A DNA stretch of 64,000 nucleotides from Planctomycetota bacterium (GTDB lineage Bacteria > Planctomycetota > GCA-002687715): contig NYSS01000026.1 in NCBI GenBank assembly GCA_002683135.1, forward strand, positions 33,588-97,587, given 5' to 3'. Below, one piece after another: positions 1 to 9,342 of this stretch. The position numbers and the translations under genes were made by a program. Under the pieces are notes generated by a model. It ran no database searches. It was not told the DNA's origin and saw only the letters and a program-made list of their open reading frames with translations. Each line of letters opens with the position of its first letter. The stretch's first letter is position 1.

Positions 1-2
1 GC

Positions 3-1058
3 ATGGGGATGGAGGCGATGACCTGGACGAAGGTCGTGCTCCCCATCGGGATCTCCTTCTACACGTTCCAGACCATGAGCTACACGATCGACGTCTATCG
101 GGGCGCTGCGCCGCCGGTCGGACGGTTCCGTGACTTCATGTGCTACGTGGCGATGTTCCCTCAGCTCGTGGCGGGGCCCATCGTTCGCTATCGGGATGTC
201 GCCGATCAACTCCGCGATCGCACCCACTCGTGGTCCCGCTTCTACCAGGGTGCGTTGCTGTTCGAGTGCGGTCTCGCGAAGAAGCTCCTCATCGCGGATG
301 TCCTCGATCCCGTCGCATCCCTCGCGTTCGACGGCGCCGCCCCGGGGATGCTCGGCGCCTGGACAGGATTGGGCGCATTCACGCTGCAGATCTACTTTGA
401 TTTCTCCGGGTATTCGGACATGGCGATCGGCCTCGGTTTGATGCTGGGGTTCCGCTTGCCCGTGAACTTCGACGCCCCGTATCGATCGCGGAGCATCACC
501 GAGTTCTGGCGGCGTTGGCACATCAGCTTGTCGTCTTGGTTGCGCGACTACCTCTACGTGCCGCTGGGGGGCAACCGGAGGGGGCCGATTCGCACCTACG
601 TGAACCTGGGCGTGACCATGCTCCTCGGAGGGCTGTGGCATGGAGCGAACTGGACGTTCATGGCGTGGGGAGCCTGGCAGGCGGCGTGGCTGATCGTCGA
701 ACGCCTGGGGGGCAGGGAGGCGGTCTGGCGCAGGGCCCCCGGCGTCTTGAGGCAGGCCGCTTGCTTCCTGGTCGTCATGCTGGGCTGGGTCTGGTTTCGG
801 TCCGCTGACCTGGGCGCGGCCATGGATTACTTCGGGGCCCTGGCCGGCGCGGGTGCGGGGGGCCCTGTGCCAATAGCTCCCATTCACGTCGTGGCCCTCG
901 TCGCCGGGGTCGTCATTACGTTCGCGTTGCCCACGAGTCAGCAGCTCGCTGCGCGGGATCGGCTCCTGTGGGTGATCGGCGTGCAACTGGCGTTCTTTAT
1001 CGCGATCCTTCAACTTCACGCGGAAGACCATGTCCCGTTCCTCTACTTCCAGTTCTGA
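3..1058 (+). CDS. MBOAT family membrane O-acyltransferase (5' end cut by window)
   Basis: This is a membrane-bound O-acyltransferase that would move an acyl (probably acetyl) group across or within the membrane onto an exported polysaccharide. The family signatures are visible: RRWHISLSSWLRDYLYVPLGG around residues 169-189 and LWHGANW around 212, which carries the invariant catalytic histidine. Several hydrophobic membrane helices surround them. At 351 residues it lacks roughly the first 100-120 residues of a normal member (about 470 aa), so the gene almost certainly begins upstream of the window. Its stop overlaps the next gene, an AlgX/AlgJ-like protein, by 29 bases. That is the usual AlgI/AlgJ-style pairing for polysaccharide O-acetylation. 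Confidence 0.9.
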   Translation: MGMEAMTWTKVVLPIGISFYTFQTMSYTIDVYRGAAPPVGRFRDFMCYVAMFPQLVAGPIVRYRDVADQLRDRTHSWSRFYQGALLFECGLAKKLLIADVLDPVASLAFDGAAPGMLGAWTGLGAFTLQIYFDFSGYSDMAIGLGLMLGFRLPVNFDAPYRSRSITEFWRRWHISLSSWLRDYLYVPLGGNRRGPIRTYVNLGVTMLLGGLWHGANWTFMAWGAWQAAWLIVERLGGREAVWRRAPGVLRQAACFLVVMLGWVWFRSADLGAAMDYFGALAGAGAGGPVPIAPIHVVALVAGVVITFALPTSQQLAARDRLLWVIGVQLAFFIAILQLHAEDHVPFLYFQF

Positions 1059-2931
1059 CGGCCTGATCACCGAATCGTCGCCAGCGCGTACACGGACGTT
1101 GGTCGTCTCCGCGATCTTCTGCTGTGTCTGCGGGGGGACCGGGTTGATCGATCTCGTGTCGCCGACCCACGTCCGGGTCGCCGGGCTCGAGGCGGAGGCG
1201 GAGGCGCGGCGCTGGGAGCAGGCGCGCTTCTGGGACGGCACCCTCGCCCGCCAGCTCGATCGCTCGCTGCGGAAGCGGTCGACGGTCCGCCGCGCTGTCC
1301 TGCCCCCTTGGACAGCGGCGCTGTGGGGCGCCCTGGATGAGACGCGGGACGACGTCGTGAGCGGTGAGGACGGCTACCTATTCCGAGACGGGTTGCGCGG
1401 CTGGCGCTCGGAGGTGCGGGGGGATGTGCGAGGTGCGCCACCCCGCGTCGTGTCCTATGTGGCGCGGCGCCTGCGAGCTCGGGGTGTGCGCCTGGTCGTC
1501 TTTCCGGTACCCAGCAAGGCGGCCATGCACTCGGACCTCATGAGGCCCGCGGAGCGTCCGCCTCTCGGCGCGTATGAGGCCTGGATGAATGACCTGGATG
1601 CGCTCGGCGTTGAGGCTGTGGACGTCGCCGCGGTGTTCGCGGCCCATCCTGACGAGCAGTTGTATTCACGAACGGACACCCATTGGTCGAACGCCGGCGC
1701 CCGTTGGGCGGCCGAGGCGGCGGTGAGGGCCGCGGGTGTCCTCGTCCCCGAGTCAGCTCGGACCACCGTGGTCCGCTCCTCCGGCCTGGCTATCGACGCG
1801 GGCAACATCCTCGACTGGATGGGGATCGACTCATCCGATGTCCGGGCCGGCGGCGCCACCGGTTCGATCCTGGATGCCCTGGGCTGCCTGCACACCATCG
1901 AGGCATTCGACGTCCGTGATCGTGATACGGGGGCGTCGGCGACCGGGCTCGCGCGGAATCCGGGTGCCCCCGTGGTGCTCGTCGGCACCAGCTTCACGGG
2001 CGCCGCGGGCTTCTTCCGATTCGTCGGGCACTACAGCGAGCGGCAGATCTACGCCGTCGCGCTGCCGGGCGGTGGCCCGGGGGGCGCCCTCGAGGAGGTG
2101 CTGCGGCGCGCCGCCGACGCGGATCTCGAGCGGTGGCCTGACGTCGTGGTGTGGGAGTTTCAGGCGCATAGCCCGCAGGTGACGCCGTTTCATTTCCTGG
2201 ACCTGGCGCGGCTGGCGGGGTTGCTCCCGGGTGGCGGGTTCGAGCCGCTCCCTGGCGTCGTGCTTGAGCGGACCGGTCGTCTGATTGACGGTTCACACGA
2301 GTTGACCGAGCGGGGTGTGAGCGGGCGGTTGCGTTGGGATCAGTTGGCGCAGCCGGGTGATGGCCGGGTCGGCCTGCGGCTGGTCGGGCGGGCGGACGGG
2401 CCCATCGTTGTTCAGATTGGATTCCGTGGAGTTCACCCACCGTTGCGTGTGCGATGGATGCCTGACCGGGATGCGATCACGATCCCGATCCTGTGGGGAG
2501 ACGTCACAGGGTTAAGCGTGCGCCTGCTCTCCGAGACTCCGGTGTCGGTGAGGCTCGAGAGCATGGAGCTCGTGTGGGATCTGGATACCGGGCGCGCCGT
2601 GACGGTGGACGTTGGAGTGCCTGAGGGCACGGGGGACGGATGGCGCTGTGAGGCGACGCTGCCCGCGGGCGTCCTCTCCGTCGCCGGGGCGTCCATCTTG
2701 ATGCGTGACGCGGAGGACGCCTCACTCGACGGCGTCGAGGCGGTCCTCCTCGCAGACGGGGCGATCGTGAAGCGCTGGGCGATGGGCCCTGTCGCGTCCG
2801 GGACGCGGCTGCTGGCTCCTCCGCGGGTCGATGCTGGTGCGGCCATGACCCTCGAGTTGCGAGGCGAAGGCCCGGCCCCGCCGCGGGTGTCCACGAGCAT
2901 CACCGTGGTGCCCCAACAACGAGGCGGTTGA
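1030..2931 (+). CDS. AlgX/AlgJ-like SGNH-hydrolase-fold O-acetyltransferase
   Basis: A 633-residue periplasm-facing protein with one N-terminal membrane segment (about residues 20-45). It carries the two hallmark motifs of the AlgX/AlgJ/DltD-like SGNH family: DTHWSNAGA near residue 216, with the catalytic Asp and His, and GTSF near residue 319, with the catalytic Ser. The likely role is to accept acetyl groups passed through the upstream MBOAT protein and place them on a surface polysaccharide. The ATG start lies 29 bases inside the MBOAT gene, which implies translational coupling. Residues from about 420 onward form a long beta-rich tail I do not recognise, which makes this longer than typical AlgJ or AlgX (about 390-480 aa). 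Confidence 0.82.
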   Translation: MSRSSTSSSDGLITESSPARTRTLVVSAIFCCVCGGTGLIDLVSPTHVRVAGLEAEAEARRWEQARFWDGTLARQLDRSLRKRSTVRRAVLPPWTAALWGALDETRDDVVSGEDGYLFRDGLRGWRSEVRGDVRGAPPRVVSYVARRLRARGVRLVVFPVPSKAAMHSDLMRPAERPPLGAYEAWMNDLDALGVEAVDVAAVFAAHPDEQLYSRTDTHWSNAGARWAAEAAVRAAGVLVPESARTTVVRSSGLAIDAGNILDWMGIDSSDVRAGGATGSILDALGCLHTIEAFDVRDRDTGASATGLARNPGAPVVLVGTSFTGAAGFFRFVGHYSERQIYAVALPGGGPGGALEEVLRRAADADLERWPDVVVWEFQAHSPQVTPFHFLDLARLAGLLPGGGFEPLPGVVLERTGRLIDGSHELTERGVSGRLRWDQLAQPGDGRVGLRLVGRADGPIVVQIGFRGVHPPLRVRWMPDRDAITIPILWGDVTGLSVRLLSETPVSVRLESMELVWDLDTGRAVTVDVGVPEGTGDGWRCEATLPAGVLSVAGASILMRDAEDASLDGVEAVLLADGAIVKRWAMGPVASGTRLLAPPRVDAGAAMTLELRGEGPAPPRVSTSITVVPQQRGG

Positions 2932-3143
2932 GCCCGATTCGCGGTGGTTGGTGGGGCGGCGGCGTTACCCCGGGGTGCGGGCGGCGTCTCACTGTGGGGT
3001 GCGCGGGCGACGCGTCCGGACGGTTCGTCGGGGTTCCCGGGCGCGTCGACCGCGGGCCCCAGCATGATCAGCTCGGGGGTGCGCTGGCCAGCGCCAAGGG
3101 TGGGCCCCCCGGGGGCTCCGCTCCGCCGCGGTCTGTTGCAGCC

Positions 3144-5108
3144 CTACTCGGGTCCGTTGAGGATGGCCTCTCGAACGCCCCGGGCCTCGGGCGTCGCCTT
3201 GGGGTCGAGGGTCAATGCCCCACGCCACGTGACCCCCGCCGGGACCTTCACGGTGATCTGCCTGCGCCTTCCGTTGCGGATGATCGTGAGCGCTGCCTTG
3301 CTTCCCTTGATGCGGCCTGCCGACACCCGCACGTCCCGTTCTCGGCTGATGCGGGTGTTGTCGATCTTCAGGAGGGTGTCTCCGTTCGCGAGGCCCGCGT
3401 CACGGGCGGGCCCGGGGGGGAGGTTGCGTACCCTCATGTCATCGTCGAGCGGGATGCGAAGGCGATGCGCTGCGGACATGGTCACGCGGAAGCTGCGCTG
3501 TTTCGTGCCGCGCCGGACATCGATCCTCAGTTTCTGCCCAGGTCGCATGCGTCCGATCTGGCGATCGACGTCGAGGGGGGCCTTGGGCCGACGCTGATTC
3601 ACGGCGAGGATCGTGTCGCCGATCCGGGCGCCGGCGGCGTACAGCGTGGATCTGCGCCGAAGGCGGGAGATGAGCACCTTCCCGTCGGTCGCGGTGCACC
3701 GCAGCGTTGGATCGGCGACGCGCCATTGGATCCACTCGAGGTGGAGCCCCGCGCGTTGAAACAGGTGATCCCAGGGGATCGGGTCGGTGGACTCCGTGTG
3801 CCGTGCGAAGAACTGCTTGACCTCGGTGCCGCCGATGGCCGCGGCCGCGGCCGCGAGGTCGTCGGCTGTAAACCCGATCGCCGGGTCTGTGCGGAGGATG
3901 AGGTCGCGGACGACGTCACTGAGGGATTTCTTGGCCTTCGTGGCGTCACGGATCGTCATGTCGAGGGCGGCACTCAGGACGTATCCAGCCAAGCTCGGGT
4001 CGAGTCCGCGCCACGGCGCCGCGAGCGTCCGTGACGCTTCGGCTGGAGACAATCGGTCGGCCAGGGAGTGGTTGCGGTGGCGGAGAATCGCGTCGCAGAG
4101 GTCGTCGCACCAGGAGGTCGGGCGACCCTCCGCTCGGAGCAGCGCCAGGCGCCCAGCCCAGCGTGGCCATCCTCTCGTGAACCACAGGATCGAGGTCTTC
4201 GGGGACTTGAGCGGGTCGGCTTGGACAAGGGCCGCCGGCCGCGCGCCGCCGGCGACGCGGGTCGAAGCCATGGAGATCGAGGCCGCGAGGATGAGCTCGG
4301 GGATGTCGCCGCCGATGGCGCCCTCGTCAACGCCGATCGTGAGCGCGTTGCGATGATGTCGTTCTCCGTCGACGCCCTCCACCATCAGCAGCGTCCATTG
4401 CTTGTAGGGCGCTTCGCCGAGCATGGACTCGTGGGCCTTCGCCACCCCCTCGAGGGATCGAAGGAGGCGTTCGGCTGTTGGCTGGCCCTCCTTGCCTTGC
4501 CGATCGAGGACCAGCTCGTGGGGGACGCCCTTGAGGTCGAACTTCCAGCGCGACAGGTCGCCGAGCATGATCGGGGCGTCGACGAGGGCCGCGTAGTCGG
4601 TGGCTTTGAAGCGCTGAGGGGACCCGGCTTGGGGGAGCGGGCAGGCGATCTCCCAGCCCTCGGGGGCGTCGATCTGGATGGTGCAGGGGCGATCCGCGGC
4701 GCCGCCGACCAGGGGCAGGCTTCGGGTGCCGTCGAGGAGGGCGCCCTGGGTGGTGAAGTACTCTCTCACCCCGAGCGCCTGAATCGTTTGCCCGACCTGG
4801 ATGGTGACGGTCACGGGCGCGCGCCCGTTGATGAGCAAGACGTCGCCGTCGCGGGTGACTCCGATCGGGTTGCCGGATCCGTCCCGGGCCTTGGCGGTCT
4901 GGACGCGCTCGCCCCAGGAGGACGCGCGCCACGATCGCGGCGACCACGTGGGGAGCAAGAGCCGCAGGTCTCCGCTCACATCACGCGGGACGACGACGCT
5001 GACGGTAAAGGTGGAGAGCGTCTGCGGGTCAAGCGCGATCCGATAGGCGATGGGTGTCTGTGCACCGATCGTCGTGACGAGGATGAGCGCGGCCAGCGTG
5101 ATGTGCAT
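3144..5108 (-). CDS. M61-like peptidase homologue with two PDZ domains, active site lost
   Basis: A 654-residue exported protein with a short signal peptide ending near AQT (residue 18). The first two thirds follow the M61 (glycyl aminopeptidase) layout: a beta N-domain, then a stretch aligning with the gluzincin core, LILAASISM...TSILWFTRGWPRWAG. In active members this region reads HExxH and LWFxEGF. Here HExxH has become ASISM and the EGF glutamate is Arg, so all expected zinc ligands are missing. Two PDZ-like segments follow (roughly residues 470-560 and 560-640). It is divergent from the S46 peptidase gene. I infer a non-catalytic binding or chaperone role, but the function is unknown. 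Confidence 0.65.
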   Translation of the reverse strand: MHITLAALILVTTIGAQTPIAYRIALDPQTLSTFTVSVVVPRDVSGDLRLLLPTWSPRSWRASSWGERVQTAKARDGSGNPIGVTRDGDVLLINGRAPVTVTIQVGQTIQALGVREYFTTQGALLDGTRSLPLVGGAADRPCTIQIDAPEGWEIACPLPQAGSPQRFKATDYAALVDAPIMLGDLSRWKFDLKGVPHELVLDRQGKEGQPTAERLLRSLEGVAKAHESMLGEAPYKQWTLLMVEGVDGERHHRNALTIGVDEGAIGGDIPELILAASISMASTRVAGGARPAALVQADPLKSPKTSILWFTRGWPRWAGRLALLRAEGRPTSWCDDLCDAILRHRNHSLADRLSPAEASRTLAAPWRGLDPSLAGYVLSAALDMTIRDATKAKKSLSDVVRDLILRTDPAIGFTADDLAAAAAAIGGTEVKQFFARHTESTDPIPWDHLFQRAGLHLEWIQWRVADPTLRCTATDGKVLISRLRRRSTLYAAGARIGDTILAVNQRRPKAPLDVDRQIGRMRPGQKLRIDVRRGTKQRSFRVTMSAAHRLRIPLDDDMRVRNLPPGPARDAGLANGDTLLKIDNTRISRERDVRVSAGRIKGSKAALTIIRNGRRRQITVKVPAGVTWRGALTLDPKATPEARGVREAILNGPE

Positions 5109-5321
5109 GGTGGTCCAGATATACTGCGATGCAGCCGTAGGATACCCATTGGGGGGCGGGCGCGCGACGTTTCATCCCGGCCGTCGGTGGGCCTCCGTGG
5201 CGGCGCCCAGCGGGTGAACGGACGTGTCCGTGGGAGAGGGCCCGGCCCCGCGTGGTAGCCCCCTGCCGCGAGGGGTAGAATCCCGTCCCGATTGCGCACG
5301 TCCCACCTCGGAGATCGTTCC

Positions 5322-7445
5322 ATGCTCAAGCCTCTCATCCTCGCTTTCCTTATGGTCCTCGCCGCTCCGGAGCGCACGCCGGACGAAGGCCAGTGGTTGC
5401 CGCAGCAGGTCCTCGCGATGGACTGGGCGAAGCTGAAGGCGCGGGGGATGGAGCTGACCAAGGACGAGTTCTGGCATCCCGATCGTGGGGGCGTCCTCTC
5501 CGCGGCCGTGCAGATCAACGGATGCAGCGCCACGTTGGTGTCCGCTGATGGGCTGGTGGTGACCAATCACCACTGCGCCTTCCGGGCCATCCAGACCGCG
5601 AGCACAGTGGCGCGCAATTACGTGGAGAACGGCTTCGTCGCCCACGCGCGCAACGAGGAGATCCGGGCCCAGGGGATGCAGCTCCGGGTGGTGCGGCGCA
5701 TCGAGGACGTCTCCAAGAAGATCCACGCCGCCGCGGATGGTGCCAAGACTGATCTGGATCGCCTGGAGAGGATCGAGGCGGCCCAAGCCCGGCTCATCGC
5801 CGAGGGCCAGGCGAGCGAGGCGGACACGGAATGCAGCATCGCGTCGTTCTTCAATGGGCGCTCTTATCACATGTACTACCGCACGCTGATCCGTGACATC
5901 CGGATCGTGTACGCGCCGGCGCGGGCCGTCGGCGAGTTCGGTGGGGACATCGATAACTGGGAGTGGCCGCGACACACGGGCGACTTCACCTTCCTGCGCG
6001 CCTATGTCGGGCAGGACGGGCGGCCGGCTGCGTATTCCCGCGACAACGTCCCGTACCGGCCGAAGCACTGGGTGAAGGTCTCGGGCAACGGCGTCGCCCC
6101 CGGTGACCTGGTGATGATCCTCGGGTACCCGGGCAGCACAGATCGCTACCTCTCATCGGTGGCGGTCGAGGCGGTGCAGCGCCAGCTGTACCCCGCGCGT
6201 TATCGCTACTTCACCGAGATCATCCGCACGCTCGAGGACTATTGCGGAGACGACGCGGCGCGGAAGCTCCGGTACTCCAGCTCGATCAAGAGCTTCGCCA
6301 ACGGCCAGAAGAACGCCCTTGGGATGGTGAAGGGCCTGGCGCGAAACCGGGTCGTCGCCCAGAAGCTGTCTGAGGAGGAGGCGTTCGGAGCCTGGATCGG
6401 GGCTGATGCGGACCGGCGGGCGAACTACAACTCGGTGATCGAAGACGTGATGGAGATCGATCGAGAGGAGGCCGCCACTCTGCAGCGGGATTTCCTGCTG
6501 AAGTCTGTCACCGGCAACTGCCGCATGCTGTCGCAGTTGATGGCTCTCGTTAACGCCGTGGAGGCCCGGAAGAAGGACACTCCACAGGATGAGGTGGAGG
6601 CTGATGCGCTTCGTTTTTCTCGCGAAACCGGCGCCGCTGCCCGTTTGTGGCTTGAGCAGCCCATGGTGGCGTTCCTCGTGGACGAGTTGCGGCGGCTTCC
6701 GGACTCCCAGAAGCTCCCAGGCCAGAAGGCCGTCCTCGGGGATCTGTCGGGGGCGGACTGGGCCGCAGCCGCGCTGAGCGAGAACCCCTTGTTGCGCGGT
6801 GACGCGCGTCGCCGGCTGTTCCTGCAGGGCAAGGACGGCGTCGAACATCACTCCGACCCTCTGTTGCGCCTCGCTCGATTGGTGGGGCCGGAGCTCAGGG
6901 ACATCGCGTTGCGTGATCGACTGAGGGAGGCGCGTCGTCTCGTTGATGGCCTGCGGTGGATCGAGGCGCAGCAGGCGTGGCGGGGCAAGGACTTCTACCC
7001 GAACGCGAACAGCACGCTGCGGGTTTCTATCGCCTCGGTGAAAAGCTACGCCCCCCGTGACGGCGTGGTGCACGTGCCCCAGACGACCCTCTCCGGCGTG
7101 ATCAGTAAAGAAACGGGGGCAGATCCATTCGCGAGTCCCCAGCCGCTGCTCGCGGCCGCCGCTTCCGGTGACCTGGGCCGCTTCACTGACAAGGCCCTGG
7201 GCGATGTCCCGGTTTGCTTCCTTTCGGACGGGGACACCACGGGGGGGAACTCCGGATCCGGTGTCCTCAACGGGAAGGGGGAGCTGGTCGGCCTCAACTT
7301 CGATCGGGTCTTCGAGAACGTGGCGGGTGATTACGGGTGGAACGCGGATCGCTCCCGGAACATCTCGGTCGATATCCGCTACGTCCTGTGGAACCTTGAG
7401 AAGGTGGTGCCGGCGCCTGGGCTGTTGAAGGAGCTCGGGTTCTGA
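5322..7445 (+). CDS. S46 family peptidase (DPP7/DPP11-like dipeptidyl peptidase)
   Basis: A 707-residue secreted serine dipeptidyl-peptidase of the chymotrypsin-fold S46 family, which removes dipeptides from peptide N-termini in the periplasm or outside the cell. The ATG at 5322 gives a clean signal peptide; an upstream in-frame TTG at 5292 is less likely. The catalytic His lies in TNHHC (about residues 81-85), the Asp region in NWEWPRHTGDF (about 208-218), and the nucleophile in GGNSGSGV at Ser644. Length and spacing match the family (about 700-720 aa), so it should be active. It ends 21 bases from the convergent permease gene. Confidence 0.93.
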   Translation: MLKPLILAFLMVLAAPERTPDEGQWLPQQVLAMDWAKLKARGMELTKDEFWHPDRGGVLSAAVQINGCSATLVSADGLVVTNHHCAFRAIQTASTVARNYVENGFVAHARNEEIRAQGMQLRVVRRIEDVSKKIHAAADGAKTDLDRLERIEAAQARLIAEGQASEADTECSIASFFNGRSYHMYYRTLIRDIRIVYAPARAVGEFGGDIDNWEWPRHTGDFTFLRAYVGQDGRPAAYSRDNVPYRPKHWVKVSGNGVAPGDLVMILGYPGSTDRYLSSVAVEAVQRQLYPARYRYFTEIIRTLEDYCGDDAARKLRYSSSIKSFANGQKNALGMVKGLARNRVVAQKLSEEEAFGAWIGADADRRANYNSVIEDVMEIDREEAATLQRDFLLKSVTGNCRMLSQLMALVNAVEARKKDTPQDEVEADALRFSRETGAAARLWLEQPMVAFLVDELRRLPDSQKLPGQKAVLGDLSGADWAAAALSENPLLRGDARRRLFLQGKDGVEHHSDPLLRLARLVGPELRDIALRDRLREARRLVDGLRWIEAQQAWRGKDFYPNANSTLRVSIASVKSYAPRDGVVHVPQTTLSGVISKETGADPFASPQPLLAAAASGDLGRFTDKALGDVPVCFLSDGDTTGGNSGSGVLNGKGELVGLNFDRVFENVAGDYGWNADRSRNISVDIRYVLWNLEKVVPAPGLLKELGF

Positions 7446-7466
7446 GCCGCCCTTAAGCTCCCGAGA

Positions 7467-9290
7467 TCAGTCGCAGCACGGCGGCGGGGGGCTGTCGGCG
7501 TGGTCGTGTCCGTGATCGTGCCCGTCCCGTGAGACGGCGACCCGTTCGATGAACGGGCGCGTTCCCTGGCGCAGGAGTGACACGAGGAAAACCAGCGCGA
7601 GCACGGAGAGGCACCCGATCGCCAGGGTCGAGGCAGCGTGCCCAGCGTTCGTGACGGGGGCGATGTCCGGGGTCTCCAGTAGCCCGTCGACCGCGACGCC
7701 CAGGCCGATGGCGCCAACGATGATAAGGACGCCGAACGTGATCGCCGTCTTGCTGCCGTGGAGGTCGGAGAGGAGGCCGAAGGTCGTCACGTTGGTGGCG
7801 GGTCCGGTGAGGAGGAGCGCGATCGCCGCGCCGGGTGAGAGGCCGTATGCGACGAGGCTGGCTGCAAACGGGGTGGACCCGGACGCGCAGACGTAAAGCG
7901 GCAGCCCCAGCAGGGCGGCGCACGCGACCTGCAGAATCGGGGGAACCCCGATCAGCCAGTCCTTGTCCAGGTAGGGGCTGACGAGGGCAGCGATGCCGAG
8001 CCCGAGGAGGATCCAGGCGGCGGTGTGATCGACGGCCTCGCCGAATCCGAAGCGCAGGGCGTCCCTGAGGACGCCGGCGGGAGAGCGGCGGGTCCTCTGG
8101 GGTTCCGGCTCAGGTGCGCCTACATCCGCTGAGGCAACCGGTTTGACGGTGGCGGCTCTGCCGACAAGCCATCCCGCGAGGAGGGCGAGGACCGCCGCGG
8201 CGGCGATCCGGGCCACGGCAAACGGCGTCCCCATGAGCTGCATGGTGAGCAGGAAGGCAGCGATCTCGAGCTCCGGAGTCGCGATCAGGAACGCCATGGC
8301 GGCTGCGACGGGGGCCCCCTTCAGCACCAGCTCGCGATAGAGCGGGACGATGCCGCAGGAGCAGACCGGCAAGGGGAGCCCTGCGATGACGCCCCGTGCG
8401 GCTTGTCGCAGCGGGCCCCCTGTCCCACCTTCGAGCCGTTTCGCGGGCAAGAGCACATGGATGAACCCGACCACCAGGTAGGCCGCGAGCAGCGCTGGGG
8501 CGCTCTGGAGCGCGAACGCAAGAAAGACCGCGCCGGCTTGCGACACGACGGCCGAGGGGTGTGACGCGCTGACCGCGGCGAGGATCGCGATGGCAGCGAT
8601 GGTCCCCATGGCCGACGCCAGCTCCCACGATCCGCTGCGCTCCCTCACGGGTAGGTGGCTGTGGAAGACGACGTGGAGAAGAGATCCGGCGAGGAGCGCT
8701 TGGAAGATGGCGAGGCCCTGGCTGCCCGCCGCTTCGTCGAGGGCCACGCCTCCGAGGGCAAATCCAAACACCGTGGACGCTGCGATCAGCACCAGGGTGC
8801 CGATCGCGACCCGTACGCCGAGGGTGCGCGGGATCAGCCACCAGATGGCGATGCCCACCGGTAGCCGATGAAGCAGGACGGCGAGGGCCAATAGGCCGGT
8901 GGGCTCGTGGTCATGGGCGTGGTCATGCCCGTGATGGCTGGCGGCGTGGTCATGGCCAAGGGCGAGCCCGTCGATCATGGCGTGGGCCGCGAGGCCGGCG
9001 AGGGCCAGGCCGATCACGATGCGGCCCGCGCCGGAGGTTGTCCCTGGCCGCAGGCCCCGCTCCGCCAGCAGGGGGCCGAACAACCCTGCGACGAGGGCGG
9101 CCAGGGCCGCCCAGCCACCTCGGTCCAGGCTCTCGGGGAGGATATGGATGAGGATGAGCCCGCCGATGGCCACGACCACGAACGCATCGAGCGCCACCGT
9201 GGCCGGCCTCAGGTTACGGACGCGCGCCACCAGGATCGGGCCGAGTGCGAGGACGAGCAGGCTGCCTGCGAGCATCAACATGCGGCGCAT
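7467..9290 (-). CDS. Two-part metal permease: ZIP-like N-half fused to DUF318/ArsP-type permease
   Basis: A 607-residue polytopic membrane protein. The N-terminal part (about residues 1-215) resembles a ZIP transporter: it has HAMIDGLALG and LHRLPVGIAIWW helices separated by a His-rich loop (HDHAASHHGHDHAHDH, residues 113-128). The C-terminal part (about 245-560) is a DUF318/ArsP_1 permease of the kind found in SO_0444-type Cu/Zn efflux proteins, with PLPVCSCG at 306-313 and FLIATPELE downstream. A second His cluster and a terminal Cys pair end the protein (GHDHGHDHAD...CCD). The ATG at 9290 is chosen because upstream sequence reads as a shadow of dihydroorotase. Metal efflux or handling is inferred; the ion is unknown. 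Confidence 0.75.
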   Translation of the reverse strand: MRRMLMLAGSLLVLALGPILVARVRNLRPATVALDAFVVVAIGGLILIHILPESLDRGGWAALAALVAGLFGPLLAERGLRPGTTSGAGRIVIGLALAGLAAHAMIDGLALGHDHAASHHGHDHAHDHEPTGLLALAVLLHRLPVGIAIWWLIPRTLGVRVAIGTLVLIAASTVFGFALGGVALDEAAGSQGLAIFQALLAGSLLHVVFHSHLPVRERSGSWELASAMGTIAAIAILAAVSASHPSAVVSQAGAVFLAFALQSAPALLAAYLVVGFIHVLLPAKRLEGGTGGPLRQAARGVIAGLPLPVCSCGIVPLYRELVLKGAPVAAAMAFLIATPELEIAAFLLTMQLMGTPFAVARIAAAAVLALLAGWLVGRAATVKPVASADVGAPEPEPQRTRRSPAGVLRDALRFGFGEAVDHTAAWILLGLGIAALVSPYLDKDWLIGVPPILQVACAALLGLPLYVCASGSTPFAASLVAYGLSPGAAIALLLTGPATNVTTFGLLSDLHGSKTAITFGVLIIVGAIGLGVAVDGLLETPDIAPVTNAGHAASTLAIGCLSVLALVFLVSLLRQGTRPFIERVAVSRDGHDHGHDHADSPPPPCCD

Positions 9291-9342
9291 GATAGCGCGG
9301 GGTCGGTGGATCCCACGGGCCGAAGGTGACAGGATGCGCCAC

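Noticed and set aside
2932..3143. Hidden gene between the AlgX-like and M61-like genes
   Set aside because: Open frames there are extensions of shadows with no start signal or domain; only a GC-rich palindrome (GCCCCCCGGGGGC-like) is visible.
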